A DNA stretch of 64,000 bases from CATOSP01 sp965204715 (GCA_965204715.1 OZ242009.1:1116001-1180000); one strand, 5' to 3'. Positions 8,115 through 16,981 are shown, counted from the stretch's first letter. Numbers and translations are program-made. Notes: a model not told the origin generated them from the sequence alone.

Positions 8115-8486
8115 ATGCCTTGGGAAATCCTGTTCAATCCCGCCTTTGAGCTTGAGTTCGACGCACTGTCTTCCACAGTCCAGGATCGGATACTAGAGCG
8201 AGTGATGGTTTTGGCTGAGTTCGGCCCAAGTCTGGATCGTCCGAACGTAGACACGCTGAATCAGTCGCGGCATTCCAGCATGAAAGAACTCCGTTTCAAT
8301 GCAGATAACGGGGTATGGTGGGTTGCTTTCGCCTTCGACCCTAACCGTCGGGCTGTTCTGCTGGGGGCCGGAAACAAGGCAGGGGTCAGCGAACGTCTCT
8401 TTTATCGGGAACTGGTTGGGAAGGCGGATGACCGGTTCGAGGCGCACTTGGCCCGGATCCGGCAAGAAAGAAGAGAATCAACATGA
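8115..8486 (+). CDS. RelE/HigB-type toxin (phage-derived Gp49-like family)
   Basis: The 123-residue protein fits the Gp49-like HigB/RelE family, ribosome-dependent mRNA interferases paired with an antitoxin. Visible features are WEILFNPAFELEFDAL at the start, HSSMKELRFNADNGVWWVAFAFDPNRRAVLLGAGNKAG (the family core, with conserved KELR and FDP.R..(V/I)LL..G.K.G) and FYRELVGKADDRFEAHL at the end. The ATG at 8115 opens the domain. Its stop overlaps an ATG (ATGA) that begins an antitoxin-like sequence, the normal toxin-antitoxin order for this family, but that antitoxin is truncated. Confidence 0.85.
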   Translation: MPWEILFNPAFELEFDALSSTVQDRILERVMVLAEFGPSLDRPNVDTLNQSRHSSMKELRFNADNGVWWVAFAFDPNRRAVLLGAGNKAGVSERLFYRELVGKADDRFEAHLARIRQERREST

Positions 8487-8650
8487 CTACTCTGCAAGAG
8501 ATGATGGACCGGTTGCCGAAGGAGCGCCGGAAGAACATCGAAGCACGGGCGAAAGTGCTCATAGCCGAAGAGAAGGCGCGGCGGGGCTTGCCACTATCGG
8601 CGTCACGCCCTAAAGTAGGCGCACCATCAACCGCAACCAGGGAGGTCAAC
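8483..8650 (+). pseudogene. Truncated HigA-type antitoxin, in frame with the downstream oxidase
   Basis: The 56 codons from 8483 read MTTLQEMMDRLPKERRKN followed by IEARAKVLIAEE, the conserved N-terminal segment of XRE-type HigA antitoxins partnered with Gp49-like toxins. The expected helix-turn-helix domain is absent. Instead the frame passes KARRGLPLSASRPK and continues without a stop into the hydroxyacid oxidase gene at 8651. It is either a dead antitoxin or an N-terminal extension of the enzyme. A GGGAGG ribosome binding site just before 8651 supports independent translation of the enzyme. Confidence 0.7.
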
Positions 8651-9751
8651 ATGCGACTCGATCCCATCAACCTCTACGACTACGAGGAACGTGCCAGGCT
8701 GGTCCTTCCCCACGACGATTGGGACACCATCGACGCCGGGGCTATGGACATGTTCACCACCCGGCGCAACCGGACTGCCTTCGAGGAACTGACCCTCCGC
8801 CCCAGGTTCCTCCGGGACACCGGGGAGCGGGACCTGTCCACCACCATGCTGGGCAACGAGATCAGTATGCCCGTCTTCGTCTGCCCCGCGGGTTCCCACC
8901 ACCGCGCCCACCCCGAGGGAGAGGTGGCCACCGCCCGGGGCGCAAGTATGTCCAATTCCCTGATGATGCTCAGCACCGGCTCCAATTGCAGCATGGAAGA
9001 GGTCGCCGAAGAAGCCACCATCCCCCTCTTCTTCCAGCTCTACCACCGGGGATACGACCTCACCGAGATGCTGGTCCGCCGCGCCGAGGAGTCCGGGTTC
9101 AAAGCTATCACCCTGACAGTGGACACGCCCACCCCCAGCCCCAAGGAACGCGACCTGCGCAACCGCTACAACCGGAACTTCGAGCAGGGCAACTTCCGCG
9201 GCGTCAACAAGCCGGAGAACGTGCTGCGCGGCACCGACGAGTCCGTCGGCTGGAACGTCAACCGGACCGTCCCCCTCACCTGGCAGGAGCTTGAATGGCT
9301 CCGCGGCCTCACCGGCCTGCCCCTGGTGCTCAAGGGCATCCGCACCGCCGAGGACGCCCACATTGCCGCCGAGAGCGGTGTCGATGGCGTCCTGGTATCC
9401 ACCCACGGCGGCCGCCAGCTTGACATGACCATGGGCGCAATCGAGATGGTCCCCGAGGTCGTCGACGCGGTCAAGGGCAACTGCGAAGTCTACGTGGACT
9501 CCGGCGTCCGCCGGGGCAGCGACGTAGTGAAGGCGCTGGCCCTGGGAGCCAAAGCCGTCGGCATCGGGCGTCCCCTCTTCTGGGGACTGGCTGTCAACGG
9601 CGCCGAGGGCGTCCACGGTGTCCTGGAACTGCTCCGGGAAGAGATCGACCGGGCTATGTCCTACTGTGGCCAGACATCCGTCAACGACCTCGAACCCAAT
9701 CTGGTCAACGTCCCCCAAGGCTGGGGAGTTCCGCCCCAACCCGACTTTTAA
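8651..9751 (+). CDS. FMN-dependent alpha-hydroxyacid oxidase/dehydrogenase
   Basis: This 366-residue enzyme belongs to the lactate/glycolate oxidase and L-lactate dehydrogenase (LldD) family, which oxidises 2-hydroxy acids with FMN. Visible family signatures are INLYDYEERARLVLP, FVCPAGSHHRAHPEGE (flavin contact loop), PLFFQLY, LTVDTP, LVLKGI (Lys near FMN N1), VSTHGGRQLD with the catalytic His and substrate-binding Arg, and VYVDSGVRRGSDVVKALALGAKAVGIGRP. The canonical SNHGGRQ is STHGGRQ here. The start at 8651 follows GGGAGGTCAAC. A longer frame reaches back to a truncated antitoxin at 8483. The substrate is not readable from sequence. Confidence 0.92.
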   Translation: MRLDPINLYDYEERARLVLPHDDWDTIDAGAMDMFTTRRNRTAFEELTLRPRFLRDTGERDLSTTMLGNEISMPVFVCPAGSHHRAHPEGEVATARGASMSNSLMMLSTGSNCSMEEVAEEATIPLFFQLYHRGYDLTEMLVRRAEESGFKAITLTVDTPTPSPKERDLRNRYNRNFEQGNFRGVNKPENVLRGTDESVGWNVNRTVPLTWQELEWLRGLTGLPLVLKGIRTAEDAHIAAESGVDGVLVSTHGGRQLDMTMGAIEMVPEVVDAVKGNCEVYVDSGVRRGSDVVKALALGAKAVGIGRPLFWGLAVNGAEGVHGVLELLREEIDRAMSYCGQTSVNDLEPNLVNVPQGWGVPPQPDF

Positions 9752-9770
9752 GTGGAGAGTGAACAGTGGT

Positions 9771-9853
9771 CAGTGGCTGACAACCAGTTGCCACCCGGAG
9801 CGGCTTACGCCCGTCAACAACTGGACACCAGCCACTGATCACTAGCCACTGAT
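9771..9853. repeat. Imperfect inverted repeat with CAGTGGCTG arms
   Basis: CAGTGGCTGACAACCAGTTG at 9771-9790 is mirrored by CAACTGGACACCAGCCACTG at 9818-9837, and AGCCACTGAT is repeated at 9830 and 9844. It could fold into a long hairpin between the oxidase and the DUF1015 gene. Lack of a T-run argues against a simple terminator, and it may be a small dispersed element. Confidence 0.5.
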
Positions 9854-9858
9854 GAAAG

Positions 9859-11220
9859 ATGGTAGACTTCCGCCCCTTCCGGGCATGGCGGTACAATCCT
9901 GCTGTCGTGGGAGACTTGGCGTCCGTCGTGTGCCCGCCCTACGACTTGATAACTCCTGAACTGCAACAATCGCTGCTGCAACTCAGCCCCTACAACGTGG
10001 TCCACCTGGAAGCGGGCGAGGGCCTCGACTGGAACGCCCCCGCCGAGGGCCAGTACCGCCAGACCGCAGTGGTGTTCGACGAGTGGCAGTCCCAGGACGT
10101 GCTGCGCCGGGAGGACTCTCCCAGCTTCTACCTGCTGCGTCACACCTTCGAGTTCCAAGGTCAACGGCAGACCCGCCTGGGACTGACCGGGTGCGTGGGC
10201 TTGGCGCCCTACGGAGGCGGAAGCGGGGTGGCGGCGGGATATAATGAAAGCGGAAGCGGGGTGGCGGCGGGACATGATGACGCGGGGCAGGTCTTCCCCC
10301 ACGAGTACACCGAAGAACCCGCCGTCATGGACCGGGTCTCCCTCATGCGCCAGTGCAGCGCCAACTTCAGCCCCATCATGTCCCTCTACCGCGACCCGGA
10401 AGGCTCCCTGACCCCATTGCTCCAGCAGGTAATGTCAGGCCCGCCGGTGATAGACATCACTGCCGACCAGTCCCAGGGCCTCACCCTGTGGCGCATCTCC
10501 GGCAGCGACGCCCTGCGGCAGGTGCAGGACTTCTTCTCCCGCACAGCCGTGTTCCTGGCCGACGGCCACCACCGCTACGAGGCTGCCCTGCGCTTTCAGT
10601 CCGAGGCTGGCGGGCGGGTTGCCAACGACCAGACCTCTGGCCACGACTACGTGATGATGACCCTCATAGAGTTCTCCGACCCGGGGTTGATGGTCCTTCC
10701 CTACCACCGGGTCGTGGGCGGCCTGTCCGAGCCAACTCTGGGAAAGCTACTAGAACGGCTACGAGAAGTGTTCACTTCCGAACCTATGGATGCGCCAGGG
10801 CAGGACGTTGCCGGAGCAATGGCGGCCAGGGTCTCCGCCTGCGGCCTGGACGAGAAGGTAGCCGGGATGCTCGGCCCCGCCGGGAAATCTCCGCAGATAC
10901 TGACGCTAAGGCAGGAACTGGACTGGCAGGCGTGGGGGCCGTTGGCAGTCTCCGAGGCGTGGATACTGGAAGAGCAGGTGCTGAAACCCGTGCTTGGAGA
11001 GTCCCTGCCGCGACACGTCGGCTACATCCACGACCACGACGACGCGGCAAAGCAGGTGGCGTCGGGCGAGAGCCAGATAGCTTTCCTGCTCAAGCCCTTC
11101 CCCATGGGCCCCTTCGAGGAAATCGTCCGCCAGGGCCAGAGGCTGCCCCGCAAGTCCACCTTCTTCTACCCCAAGCTGCCCACCGGCCTCGTAATCAACC
11201 AGCTCGACGACGCCCTGTAG
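9859..11220 (+). CDS. DUF1015 family protein with an internal duplicated insert
   Basis: DUF1015 proteins are widespread and often sit near serine biosynthesis genes, but their activity is not established. The 453-residue product opens with VDFRPFRAWRYNP and VCPPYDLITPE, and contains LADGHHRYEAALRF, the family's DGHHRYE signature, and YDYVMMTLIEFSDPGL-like segments. Residues about 117-143 (GGGSGVAAGYNESGSGVAAGHDD) are an unusual glycine-rich insert. It is encoded by two near-identical 33-base direct repeats at about 10219-10284 and interrupts a conserved region without breaking the frame. The ATG at 9859 gives the canonical N-terminus although the ribosome binding site is weak. Confidence 0.88.
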   Translation: MVDFRPFRAWRYNPAVVGDLASVVCPPYDLITPELQQSLLQLSPYNVVHLEAGEGLDWNAPAEGQYRQTAVVFDEWQSQDVLRREDSPSFYLLRHTFEFQGQRQTRLGLTGCVGLAPYGGGSGVAAGYNESGSGVAAGHDDAGQVFPHEYTEEPAVMDRVSLMRQCSANFSPIMSLYRDPEGSLTPLLQQVMSGPPVIDITADQSQGLTLWRISGSDALRQVQDFFSRTAVFLADGHHRYEAALRFQSEAGGRVANDQTSGHDYVMMTLIEFSDPGLMVLPYHRVVGGLSEPTLGKLLERLREVFTSEPMDAPGQDVAGAMAARVSACGLDEKVAGMLGPAGKSPQILTLRQELDWQAWGPLAVSEAWILEEQVLKPVLGESLPRHVGYIHDHDDAAKQVASGESQIAFLLKPFPMGPFEEIVRQGQRLPRKSTFFYPKLPTGLVINQLDDAL

Positions 11221-11230
11221 CCCCGCAAGA

Positions 11231-11650
11231 TTACCTGTCGTCCTTCTTACCGTTTGAATCAGGGTAGGGAATCTCTACATCAGGGGGCAACAAGCCATCC
11301 TCTATGAGTTGCCTGGCCCATTCCTCCATTCGTCTCTGACCCTCGGCCAGCCCCTCTTCCCGGCCTTCTTCCTTGCCTTGCCTGTACCGGCGTCTCAGAT
11401 ATCTCTCAGACAGCATCCTCGGCGCCTCCACCAATGCGATTGTCACGGCGGCGATTGTGATGATTACCGGCGCCATGCTTTCGCACCCGGCAACCAGAAC
11501 GTTTACAAAGTTGTCGGAGGCCCGCCTGCTGGTAGCTTCATTCCAGGTTATCAGCCCCAAGCCTATTATAATCTGGACGTTGAACAGGATGAAGTAAGTT
11601 TCCCGCCAATCGGCTGGGACGGTCCAGATTGGCTCCCGTTCTTCATTCAT
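11231..11650 (-). CDS. Small membrane protein with two transmembrane segments and charged C-terminal helix
   Basis: The 139-residue protein has two hydrophobic stretches (TYFILFNVQIIIGLGLITW at about 18-36 and SMAPVIITIAAVTIALV at about 58-74) and a long charged helix with YLRRRYRQGKEEGREEGLAEGQRRMEEWA. The GREEGLAEGQ pattern is common as the C-terminal tail of proteins with repeat-rich helices. No domain family is recognised. It lies between DUF1015 and the ion channel gene on the channel's strand, 67 bases downstream of the channel stop, so co-transcription is possible. Confidence 0.6.
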   Translation of the reverse strand: MNEEREPIWTVPADWRETYFILFNVQIIIGLGLITWNEATSRRASDNFVNVLVAGCESMAPVIITIAAVTIALVEAPRMLSERYLRRRYRQGKEEGREEGLAEGQRRMEEWARQLIEDGLLPPDVEIPYPDSNGKKDDR

Positions 11651-11717
11651 AACGCATACCGGCTCAGACGAAGGTTTCAGACCTCATACGCGGCCACAGG
11701 AATACCGGGGCGAACGC

Positions 11718-12545
11718 TCAACCCTGCGCCGGGGGTTCGCTCTCGTCCGTGGCCCTCTCCAACCGTTCCTCCAACTGCCGCAGCGTCCTCTGGGTCGTGC
11801 GCAACTCCCGCAGAATGCTTTCCAGCGATTGGGGCTGCTCCAGCGAGCGGAGCTTTTCCTGCTTGGCCTCGTCCAGGTTGTTGATCACCACCGCAATGAA
11901 CAGGTTTACCACCACGAACGTCCCGATCACGATGTAGCTGACGAAGTATATCCATGCCAGCGGATACACGCTCATGGCCGTGCCCATCACGTCCGTCCAC
12001 CCTTCCAGCGTCAGTATGTTGAACAGCGTTAGTATCGACGCTCCCAGTCCACCCCAGTTCTGGGCGTCGTGCTGGTGAAATAGCTGGTATCCGATGATGG
12101 CATAGATGTACACGATCAGCCCCATCAGGACCAGGATGTGCATCATGCTCGGTATCGACCGCACCAGCGTGGCCACGATCAAACGCAGTTCCTTGACCGT
12201 GGATACAAGACGCAGCAGCCGCAGCAGCCGGGCCAGCCGCGCAATGACCGCAAAGCTGCCCGTGGCGGGTATCAGCGAGAACACGATTATCGAGAAGTCA
12301 AAGACGTTCCACGGGTCCCGGAAATACCGGTCCACCCGCGGTGAGACGGCGTACATCTTCAGCAGGGCTTCAACGATGAAAATCCCCAGCGTCACCCAGT
12401 GTCCCCACTGCATCCATTCCCAGTAACGGTCGTGAATGCTGGGGAACGTCTCCAGGCCCAGAAGGACGCCGTTGGCGATGATGATCCCGATGATGGCGTA
12501 TTCGAAAGCAGGCGCAAGGACTATCCGGCTGGCGGACTCTCGCAT
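11718..12545 (-). CDS. Single-domain voltage-gated cation channel (NavBac/CavMr type)
   Basis: The 275-residue protein has one six-helix channel domain. Four such subunits would form the pore in the cytoplasmic membrane. Helices S1-S3 lie in residues about 8-95. The S4 voltage sensor IARLARLLRLLRLVSTVKELR (about 101-121) has Arg at every third position. The pore region is LFNILTLEGWTDVM with filter T179-L180-E181-G182-W183-T184-D185, and S6 (WIYFVSYIVIGTFVVVNLFIAVVINNLDEAK) follows. The C-terminus is a coiled coil (about 238-265), as in bacterial sodium channels. Gly at filter position 4 and Asp after the Trp resemble calcium-preferring CavMr more than NaChBac (TLESW). Ion selectivity is inferred, not shown. 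Confidence 0.9.
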   Translation of the reverse strand: MRESASRIVLAPAFEYAIIGIIIANGVLLGLETFPSIHDRYWEWMQWGHWVTLGIFIVEALLKMYAVSPRVDRYFRDPWNVFDFSIIVFSLIPATGSFAVIARLARLLRLLRLVSTVKELRLIVATLVRSIPSMMHILVLMGLIVYIYAIIGYQLFHQHDAQNWGGLGASILTLFNILTLEGWTDVMGTAMSVYPLAWIYFVSYIVIGTFVVVNLFIAVVINNLDEAKQEKLRSLEQPQSLESILRELRTTQRTLRQLEERLERATDESEPPAQG

Positions 12546-12581
12546 GATATCGGTCCTGTGTGCGGTGATAACCGGGGTTAA

Positions 12582-14855
12582 CTATAGGGTGTCACCCGGG
12601 ACCTTCTCCAGCGGCGCGTAGCTCAATAGCAGCCGCTTGATCCCCACGCTGCCCGCGAAATGCACGGTAACTTCGTGGTCCCCGGGTATGGCCAGGCAGT
12701 CGATTACCACGCCCTCACCAAATGAACTGTGCCGCACCGTCTCGCCAATTCCGGGTGCAGGCTTGGCCGGGGCCGCGGGTGCGTCGGGAATCTGGAACAT
12801 GGCCGGACTCTGCCGCGTCGACTTGGCGGCGGTAACATCCGACGGTCTCGACTGCTCGGGAGAAGCCAGCAGGTCTTCGGGAATCTCCCCCAAAAACCTG
12901 GAGGCGTTGGTCGGCCCGCTGCTCCCCATGAACCCCCGCCGAAAGGCCCGCAGCAGGTACAGCCGCTGCTGGGCGCGGGTCATGCCCACGTAGCACAGGC
13001 GGCGTTCCTCCTCCACCTGCGCGTCCGTCCCCGATTGGGCATCCGTCTCGATGGAGCGGTAATGGGGCAGTATCCCCTCCTCCAGCCCGACGATGAACAC
13101 CACGGGGAACTCCAACCCCTTGGCCTGGTGCAGGGTTATCAGCGTCAGCGAGTCTTCCGACTCCTCGTAGTTGTCCACCTCGGCCACCAGCGAGATGCGC
13201 TCCAGCAGGCTCGCCAACCCGTCCGCCGGGTCTTCGGCGTCGAACTCCCTGGCCGTCTCCCGCAGTTCCATCAGGTTCTCCCACCGTTCCTCGGGGCGTT
13301 GCCCGTCTGACCGGTCCGCGGCGCGCCCATCGGCGTTCTGGTAATGCTGCCGGAAACCCGCAAGCTCCAGCGCCTCCCCTATCAACTCCGACGCCGGAAG
13401 CTGGACACTGAGATTCGCCATGTCCTCCACCAGGTTGGCGAAATCGGCGATGGAGTTGGCGGCCCTTCGTGGCAGTTTCACGGGGCATGGTTGCCCCTCG
13501 CGCCTGGCCCCCAGGATGCGCTGCATGGCCGTGAAGGTGGGTACCCCCTCGTCCCTGGCCCATCCCGTCAGCAGGGACACCGACTTCGCCCCGATGCCTC
13601 GGGGCGGAACGTTGATGACTCGCATCAGGCTCACATCGTCCAGTGGGTTGTGGACCAGACGCAGGAACGCCAGCAGGTCCTTGACCTCCTTCCGCTGGTA
13701 GAAGCGTACCCCACCCACCAGCCGGTACTTCATCCCCCGGCGCAGGCAGGCTTCCTCCAGGGCGCGGGACTGGGCGTTGACCCGGTACATGATCGCGCAG
13801 CCCCCCGCCTTGACCTTCTTCTCCCGCACCAGCCGGTCCGCCTCGCCGATGACGTACCCCGCCTCGTCCTCCTCGTTGTAGGTCTCGTGGACGTAGACCG
13901 GAACGCCGTCCCCGTTCTCCGTGAACAGCCCCTTGTCCAGCCGCTGCCTGTTGTTGGAGATGACCGACTGGGCTGCGCCCAGGATGTTGCTGGTGGAGCG
14001 GTAGTTCTGCTCCAGGGAGATGGTCTTGCAGCCGGGATAATCCCTCTGGAAACTGAGGATGTTGCGGATGTCCGCGCTGCGCCAGGAGTATATGGACTGG
14101 TCCGGGTCGCCAACGACGCAGATGTTCTGGCGGTCTCCCGCCAGCAGCCGGGCCAGCCGGTACTGGGCGACGTTGGTGTCCTGGAACTCGTCCACCATCA
14201 CGTGGACGTACCGGTCCTGGTAATGCTCCCTCACGAACCGGTACTCTTCCAGCAGTTGCACCGACTTCATCAGCAGGTCGTCGAAGTCCACGGCGTTGTT
14301 CCGCACCATGATCTCTTCGTAATGATGGTAGACCCTGGCGGCCGTCTCCTCGAAGTAGTTCTCGGCGCGGCGCGCCAGCCCCCGAGAGTCCGACAGAACG
14401 TTCTTGGCCCGGGAGATCACCCCCAGGATTGCCCGTGGGGGATGCCCCTTGGGATCGACTTCCGCCAGCTCCATTGACTGTTTGATGGCGGAGATCTGGT
14501 CGTCAGTATCGAAGATGGAGTAGTTGCGGTTCAGCCCCATCGCTTCCCCGTCCCGCCGCAGCAGCCGGGCGCAGAAGGCATGGAAGGTGCCAACGCTGAG
14601 GGACTCGGCCCGGGTGCCCACCAGCCGCTGGAGCCGGTCGTCCATCTCCCGGGCCGCCTTGTTCGTGAAGGTGGCGGCCATGATACGGTAGGGATGGACG
14701 CCACAATGGTGAACAATGTAGGCGATGCGGTGGGTTATCACACGTGTCTTGCCACTGCCCGGCCCGGCGACGATAAGCAGCGGGCCGTCAACTGTCTCTA
14801 CGGCCTCGCGTTGGACGGGATTTAGTCCCTGGAGAAGGTCCGGTTGCACAGTCAT
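12582..14855 (-). CDS. pcrA: ATP-dependent DNA helicase UvrD/PcrA
   Basis: A superfamily 1A 3'-5' DNA helicase that acts in nucleotide excision repair, mismatch repair and removal of proteins from DNA. The 757-residue protein has every expected motif: LNPVQREAVE (Q motif), GPGSGKT at 31-37 (Walker A), AATFTNKAAREM (Ia), VDEFQDTN (Walker B), VVGDPDQSIYSWRSAD (III), EQNYRST (IV), TLHQAKGLEFPVVFIVGLEEGILPH (V) and YVGMTRAQQRLYLL (VI). The C-terminal 65 residues (GETVRHSSFGEGVV) form the Tudor-like domain found in PcrA, known there to contact RNA polymerase. The length is normal for the family. Confidence 0.95.
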   Translation of the reverse strand: MTVQPDLLQGLNPVQREAVETVDGPLLIVAGPGSGKTRVITHRIAYIVHHCGVHPYRIMAATFTNKAAREMDDRLQRLVGTRAESLSVGTFHAFCARLLRRDGEAMGLNRNYSIFDTDDQISAIKQSMELAEVDPKGHPPRAILGVISRAKNVLSDSRGLARRAENYFEETAARVYHHYEEIMVRNNAVDFDDLLMKSVQLLEEYRFVREHYQDRYVHVMVDEFQDTNVAQYRLARLLAGDRQNICVVGDPDQSIYSWRSADIRNILSFQRDYPGCKTISLEQNYRSTSNILGAAQSVISNNRQRLDKGLFTENGDGVPVYVHETYNEEDEAGYVIGEADRLVREKKVKAGGCAIMYRVNAQSRALEEACLRRGMKYRLVGGVRFYQRKEVKDLLAFLRLVHNPLDDVSLMRVINVPPRGIGAKSVSLLTGWARDEGVPTFTAMQRILGARREGQPCPVKLPRRAANSIADFANLVEDMANLSVQLPASELIGEALELAGFRQHYQNADGRAADRSDGQRPEERWENLMELRETAREFDAEDPADGLASLLERISLVAEVDNYEESEDSLTLITLHQAKGLEFPVVFIVGLEEGILPHYRSIETDAQSGTDAQVEEERRLCYVGMTRAQQRLYLLRAFRRGFMGSSGPTNASRFLGEIPEDLLASPEQSRPSDVTAAKSTRQSPAMFQIPDAPAAPAKPAPGIGETVRHSSFGEGVVIDCLAIPGDHEVTVHFAGSVGIKRLLLSYAPLEKVPGDTL

Positions 14856-15030
14856 GGCCCGATTATAGCATGGAGGCCCCGTCGAACTTCGCTATGAACT
14901 TCCCCGGAGTAGGTCGCAAAAGCCGGTCCCCGCCGCTGTCGGGCGAACGCTGCGCATGGTCTTGCCCTCCATCCGACTTTGTAAAGCTGTGGGCAGGGTC
15001 TTTCGATTCTTGGACTGGGGAATAACGTGA

Positions 15031-15610
15031 GGAAGTAGAGGAAAGAATTGAGAATTTAGGGTCCAGGCTGGCGCAAGCCTTCGAGCAAGTGCCGGACTCC
15101 CGCAACCCTTCGGGAAGACGCCACAGCTTGCCGGTGGTTCTAACCCTGGCGGTCTGCGACATGTTGGCCAACTCCATAGCCTCCACGCCATTTACCAATA
15201 GGGCCGGGAGCATGGCGATTTGGCTCCCAGGCTGGGTTTCAATGGGGAGCAAGACCCCAGCGGCATCCATTTTGCATCTGGTATTCAAACGGCTGGACCG
15301 GGAGGCTTTCGAGACAGCGCCCCAGGGTGGGCCCGGGAGGAATTGGGCGAGCGGGCCCAGGCGGTGGACATTGAGGGGAAAAGTCTGCGGGGCATTCATG
15401 GCAGGGAGCTGCCTGGGGTGCATCTGGTGGTGCTATATGGGCAGCAACTGGGCCTGATCCTGGCTCAAAATGGGGGTAGGGGAGAAGGAGGCGGAGTTGA
15501 GCGTGGCTCTGGAACTGTTGGGCCGGGTTGATCCGGCTGGCCAGGTGGTGACTGGGGACGCCCTGTATGCCCAAGGCCAACCAATACGCGCCGGCGCTGC
15601 GACACTACAG
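15031..15610 (+). pseudogene. Decayed ISAs1-type (IS4-like) transposase
   Basis: Pieces of an ISAs1-family transposase can be followed across at least two frames. The N-terminal part is FEQVPDSRNPSGRRHSLPVV then LTLAVCDMLANSIAS, a middle part is ILHLVFKRLDREAFET, IEGKSLRGIHGRELPGVHLV corresponds to the family's DGKslRG block, and ELSVALELLGRVDPAGQVVTG then DALYAQ to the (V/I)TaDAlhtQ block. Frameshifts separate them and the C-terminal third is missing. No terminal repeats were recognised. The 14863-15030 stretch before it holds nothing I can assign. Confidence 0.72.
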
Positions 15611-15811
15611 CTACAAGCCTCTGGAGGCGCTGGCCTTTCTCGGAATTTCTGCTCCTTGAGAATCGAAAGACCCTGGCCGCGCCCCCGGCGAAATGGCGCG
15701 GGAATCAGGCCCATGCTATAATTCGTCACCGTTGGCGTAATTGCCTCTTTTCGGCGTGTCCTTGACGAGAAGATGCACGGACAGCCCATACGACAAGGCA
15801 GAGGTTCGACG

Positions 15812-16921
15812 GTGAATATCCCCAGGCAGAACTTGCGCACTCCAGGCCCGACCCCGGTGCCCGATGACATATTCGATGCAATGGGCACGCCCATGATCGA
15901 CCACCGCGGGCCGGAGTTCTTCGAACTCATCACCCAGGCTACGGCAGGTCTCAAGCAGGTATTTGCGACCCAGAACGACCTGTTCATTCTCACGTCCTCC
16001 GGCACCGGGGGTCTGGAGTCGATGATAGTCAACTCCCTCTCTCCCGGAGACCGGGTACTGTCTACCCCCGCCGGTTCCTTCGGCGACCGCTTCTGCGAGA
16101 TGGCCTCGGCCTACGGCGCGGACGTGCAGCGGCTGGACTTCGAGTGGGGCGAGGCCGTGGACCCCGATGCGGTCCGCACCGCCCTGCACAACGACCCGGG
16201 CATCAAGGCGGTCCTGGTGACCCATAACGAGACCTCCACCGGCGTCACCCACCCCCTGCCCGATATCTCCCAGGTGGTCAAGGGCGAGTTCAATAAGTTG
16301 CTGCTGGTAGACGCGGTGAGCAGCCTGGGCTGTCTGCCCCTCCCCGTGGACGGCTGGAACTGCGACCTCGTCGCCACCGCTTCTCAGAAGGGCTTCATGG
16401 TCCCGCCTGGACTCGCCTTCGTCAGCGTCAGCCCGGCGGCATGGGAAGCCGAGGCGGAGGCCACCATGCCCCGCTTCTACTTCGACCTGCGCGCGGCCCG
16501 TGACTATTTGGAGCGCGGCCAGACTCCCTTCACCCCCAACGTGGCCCTGCTCTACGGCCTGCAATCGGCCCTGGACAAGCTGCTGGAAGAGGGCATGGAG
16601 AGTGTCTACGAACGCCACGCCGACATAGGCCGCTTCACCCGCGAGGGCGTGAAGGCCCTCGGCCTGGATTTGCTGGTTGAGGACGAGACCTACGCTTCAA
16701 ACACCGTCACCGCCATCAAGGTTCCCGAGGGCGTGGACAACAGCAGGCTCAGGTCCCTGGCCCACGACGAGGAGAACGTGGTGCTCGCCGGTGGACAGGG
16801 CAAGCTCTCCAACAGCATCTTCCGCATCGGACACCTGGGCTACGTCACCCGCGAAGACATCCAGGAAGTCCTGGACGCCCTGGCCCGGGTGCTGCCCAAG
16901 GTAGGCTTCAACCCCAGCTAA
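15812..16921 (+). CDS. PLP-dependent class V aminotransferase (serine/alanine-glyoxylate aminotransferase type)
   Basis: These enzymes transfer amino groups between small amino acids and glyoxylate or pyruvate. The 369-residue protein has the fold-type I pattern: RTPGPTPVPDDIFDAM at the start, TSSGTGGLESMIVN (phosphate cup), LVTHNETSTGVTHPLPDI, LLLVDAVSSLGCLPLPVD with the PLP-ring Asp at about 167, and ATASQKGFMVPPGL with the Schiff-base Lys at about 193. The GTG at 15812, after AAGGCAGAGG, gives the usual N-terminus. An ATG at 15773 would add 13 residues. The ring contains the SQK.fm.PPGL form typical of the PucG/SgaA group. The substrate pair is not resolved. Confidence 0.9.
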   Translation: MNIPRQNLRTPGPTPVPDDIFDAMGTPMIDHRGPEFFELITQATAGLKQVFATQNDLFILTSSGTGGLESMIVNSLSPGDRVLSTPAGSFGDRFCEMASAYGADVQRLDFEWGEAVDPDAVRTALHNDPGIKAVLVTHNETSTGVTHPLPDISQVVKGEFNKLLLVDAVSSLGCLPLPVDGWNCDLVATASQKGFMVPPGLAFVSVSPAAWEAEAEATMPRFYFDLRAARDYLERGQTPFTPNVALLYGLQSALDKLLEEGMESVYERHADIGRFTREGVKALGLDLLVEDETYASNTVTAIKVPEGVDNSRLRSLAHDEENVVLAGGQGKLSNSIFRIGHLGYVTREDIQEVLDALARVLPKVGFNPS

Positions 16922-16956
16922 TAAGACCTGGAAAGGGCAGCACAGCGTACAGCCGG

Positions 16957-16981
16957 CCATTCCCGCGAAAGCGGTAATCCA
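16957..16981. repeat. REP-like intergenic palindrome, copy 2
   Basis: The sequence CCATTCCCGCGAAAGCGGTA and the next bases match copy 1 (5651-5675) at most positions, with one change in the right arm (GCGGT instead of GCGGG). It lies between the aminotransferase and the coiled-coil gene. Confidence 0.55.

Noticed and set aside
8627..9739. A 370-codon minus-strand frame
   Set aside because: It mirrors the hydroxyacid oxidase gene; codon bias and family match favour the plus strand.
13344..14477. A 377-codon plus-strand frame within the helicase gene
   Set aside because: It is the shadow of uvrD/pcrA on the minus strand.
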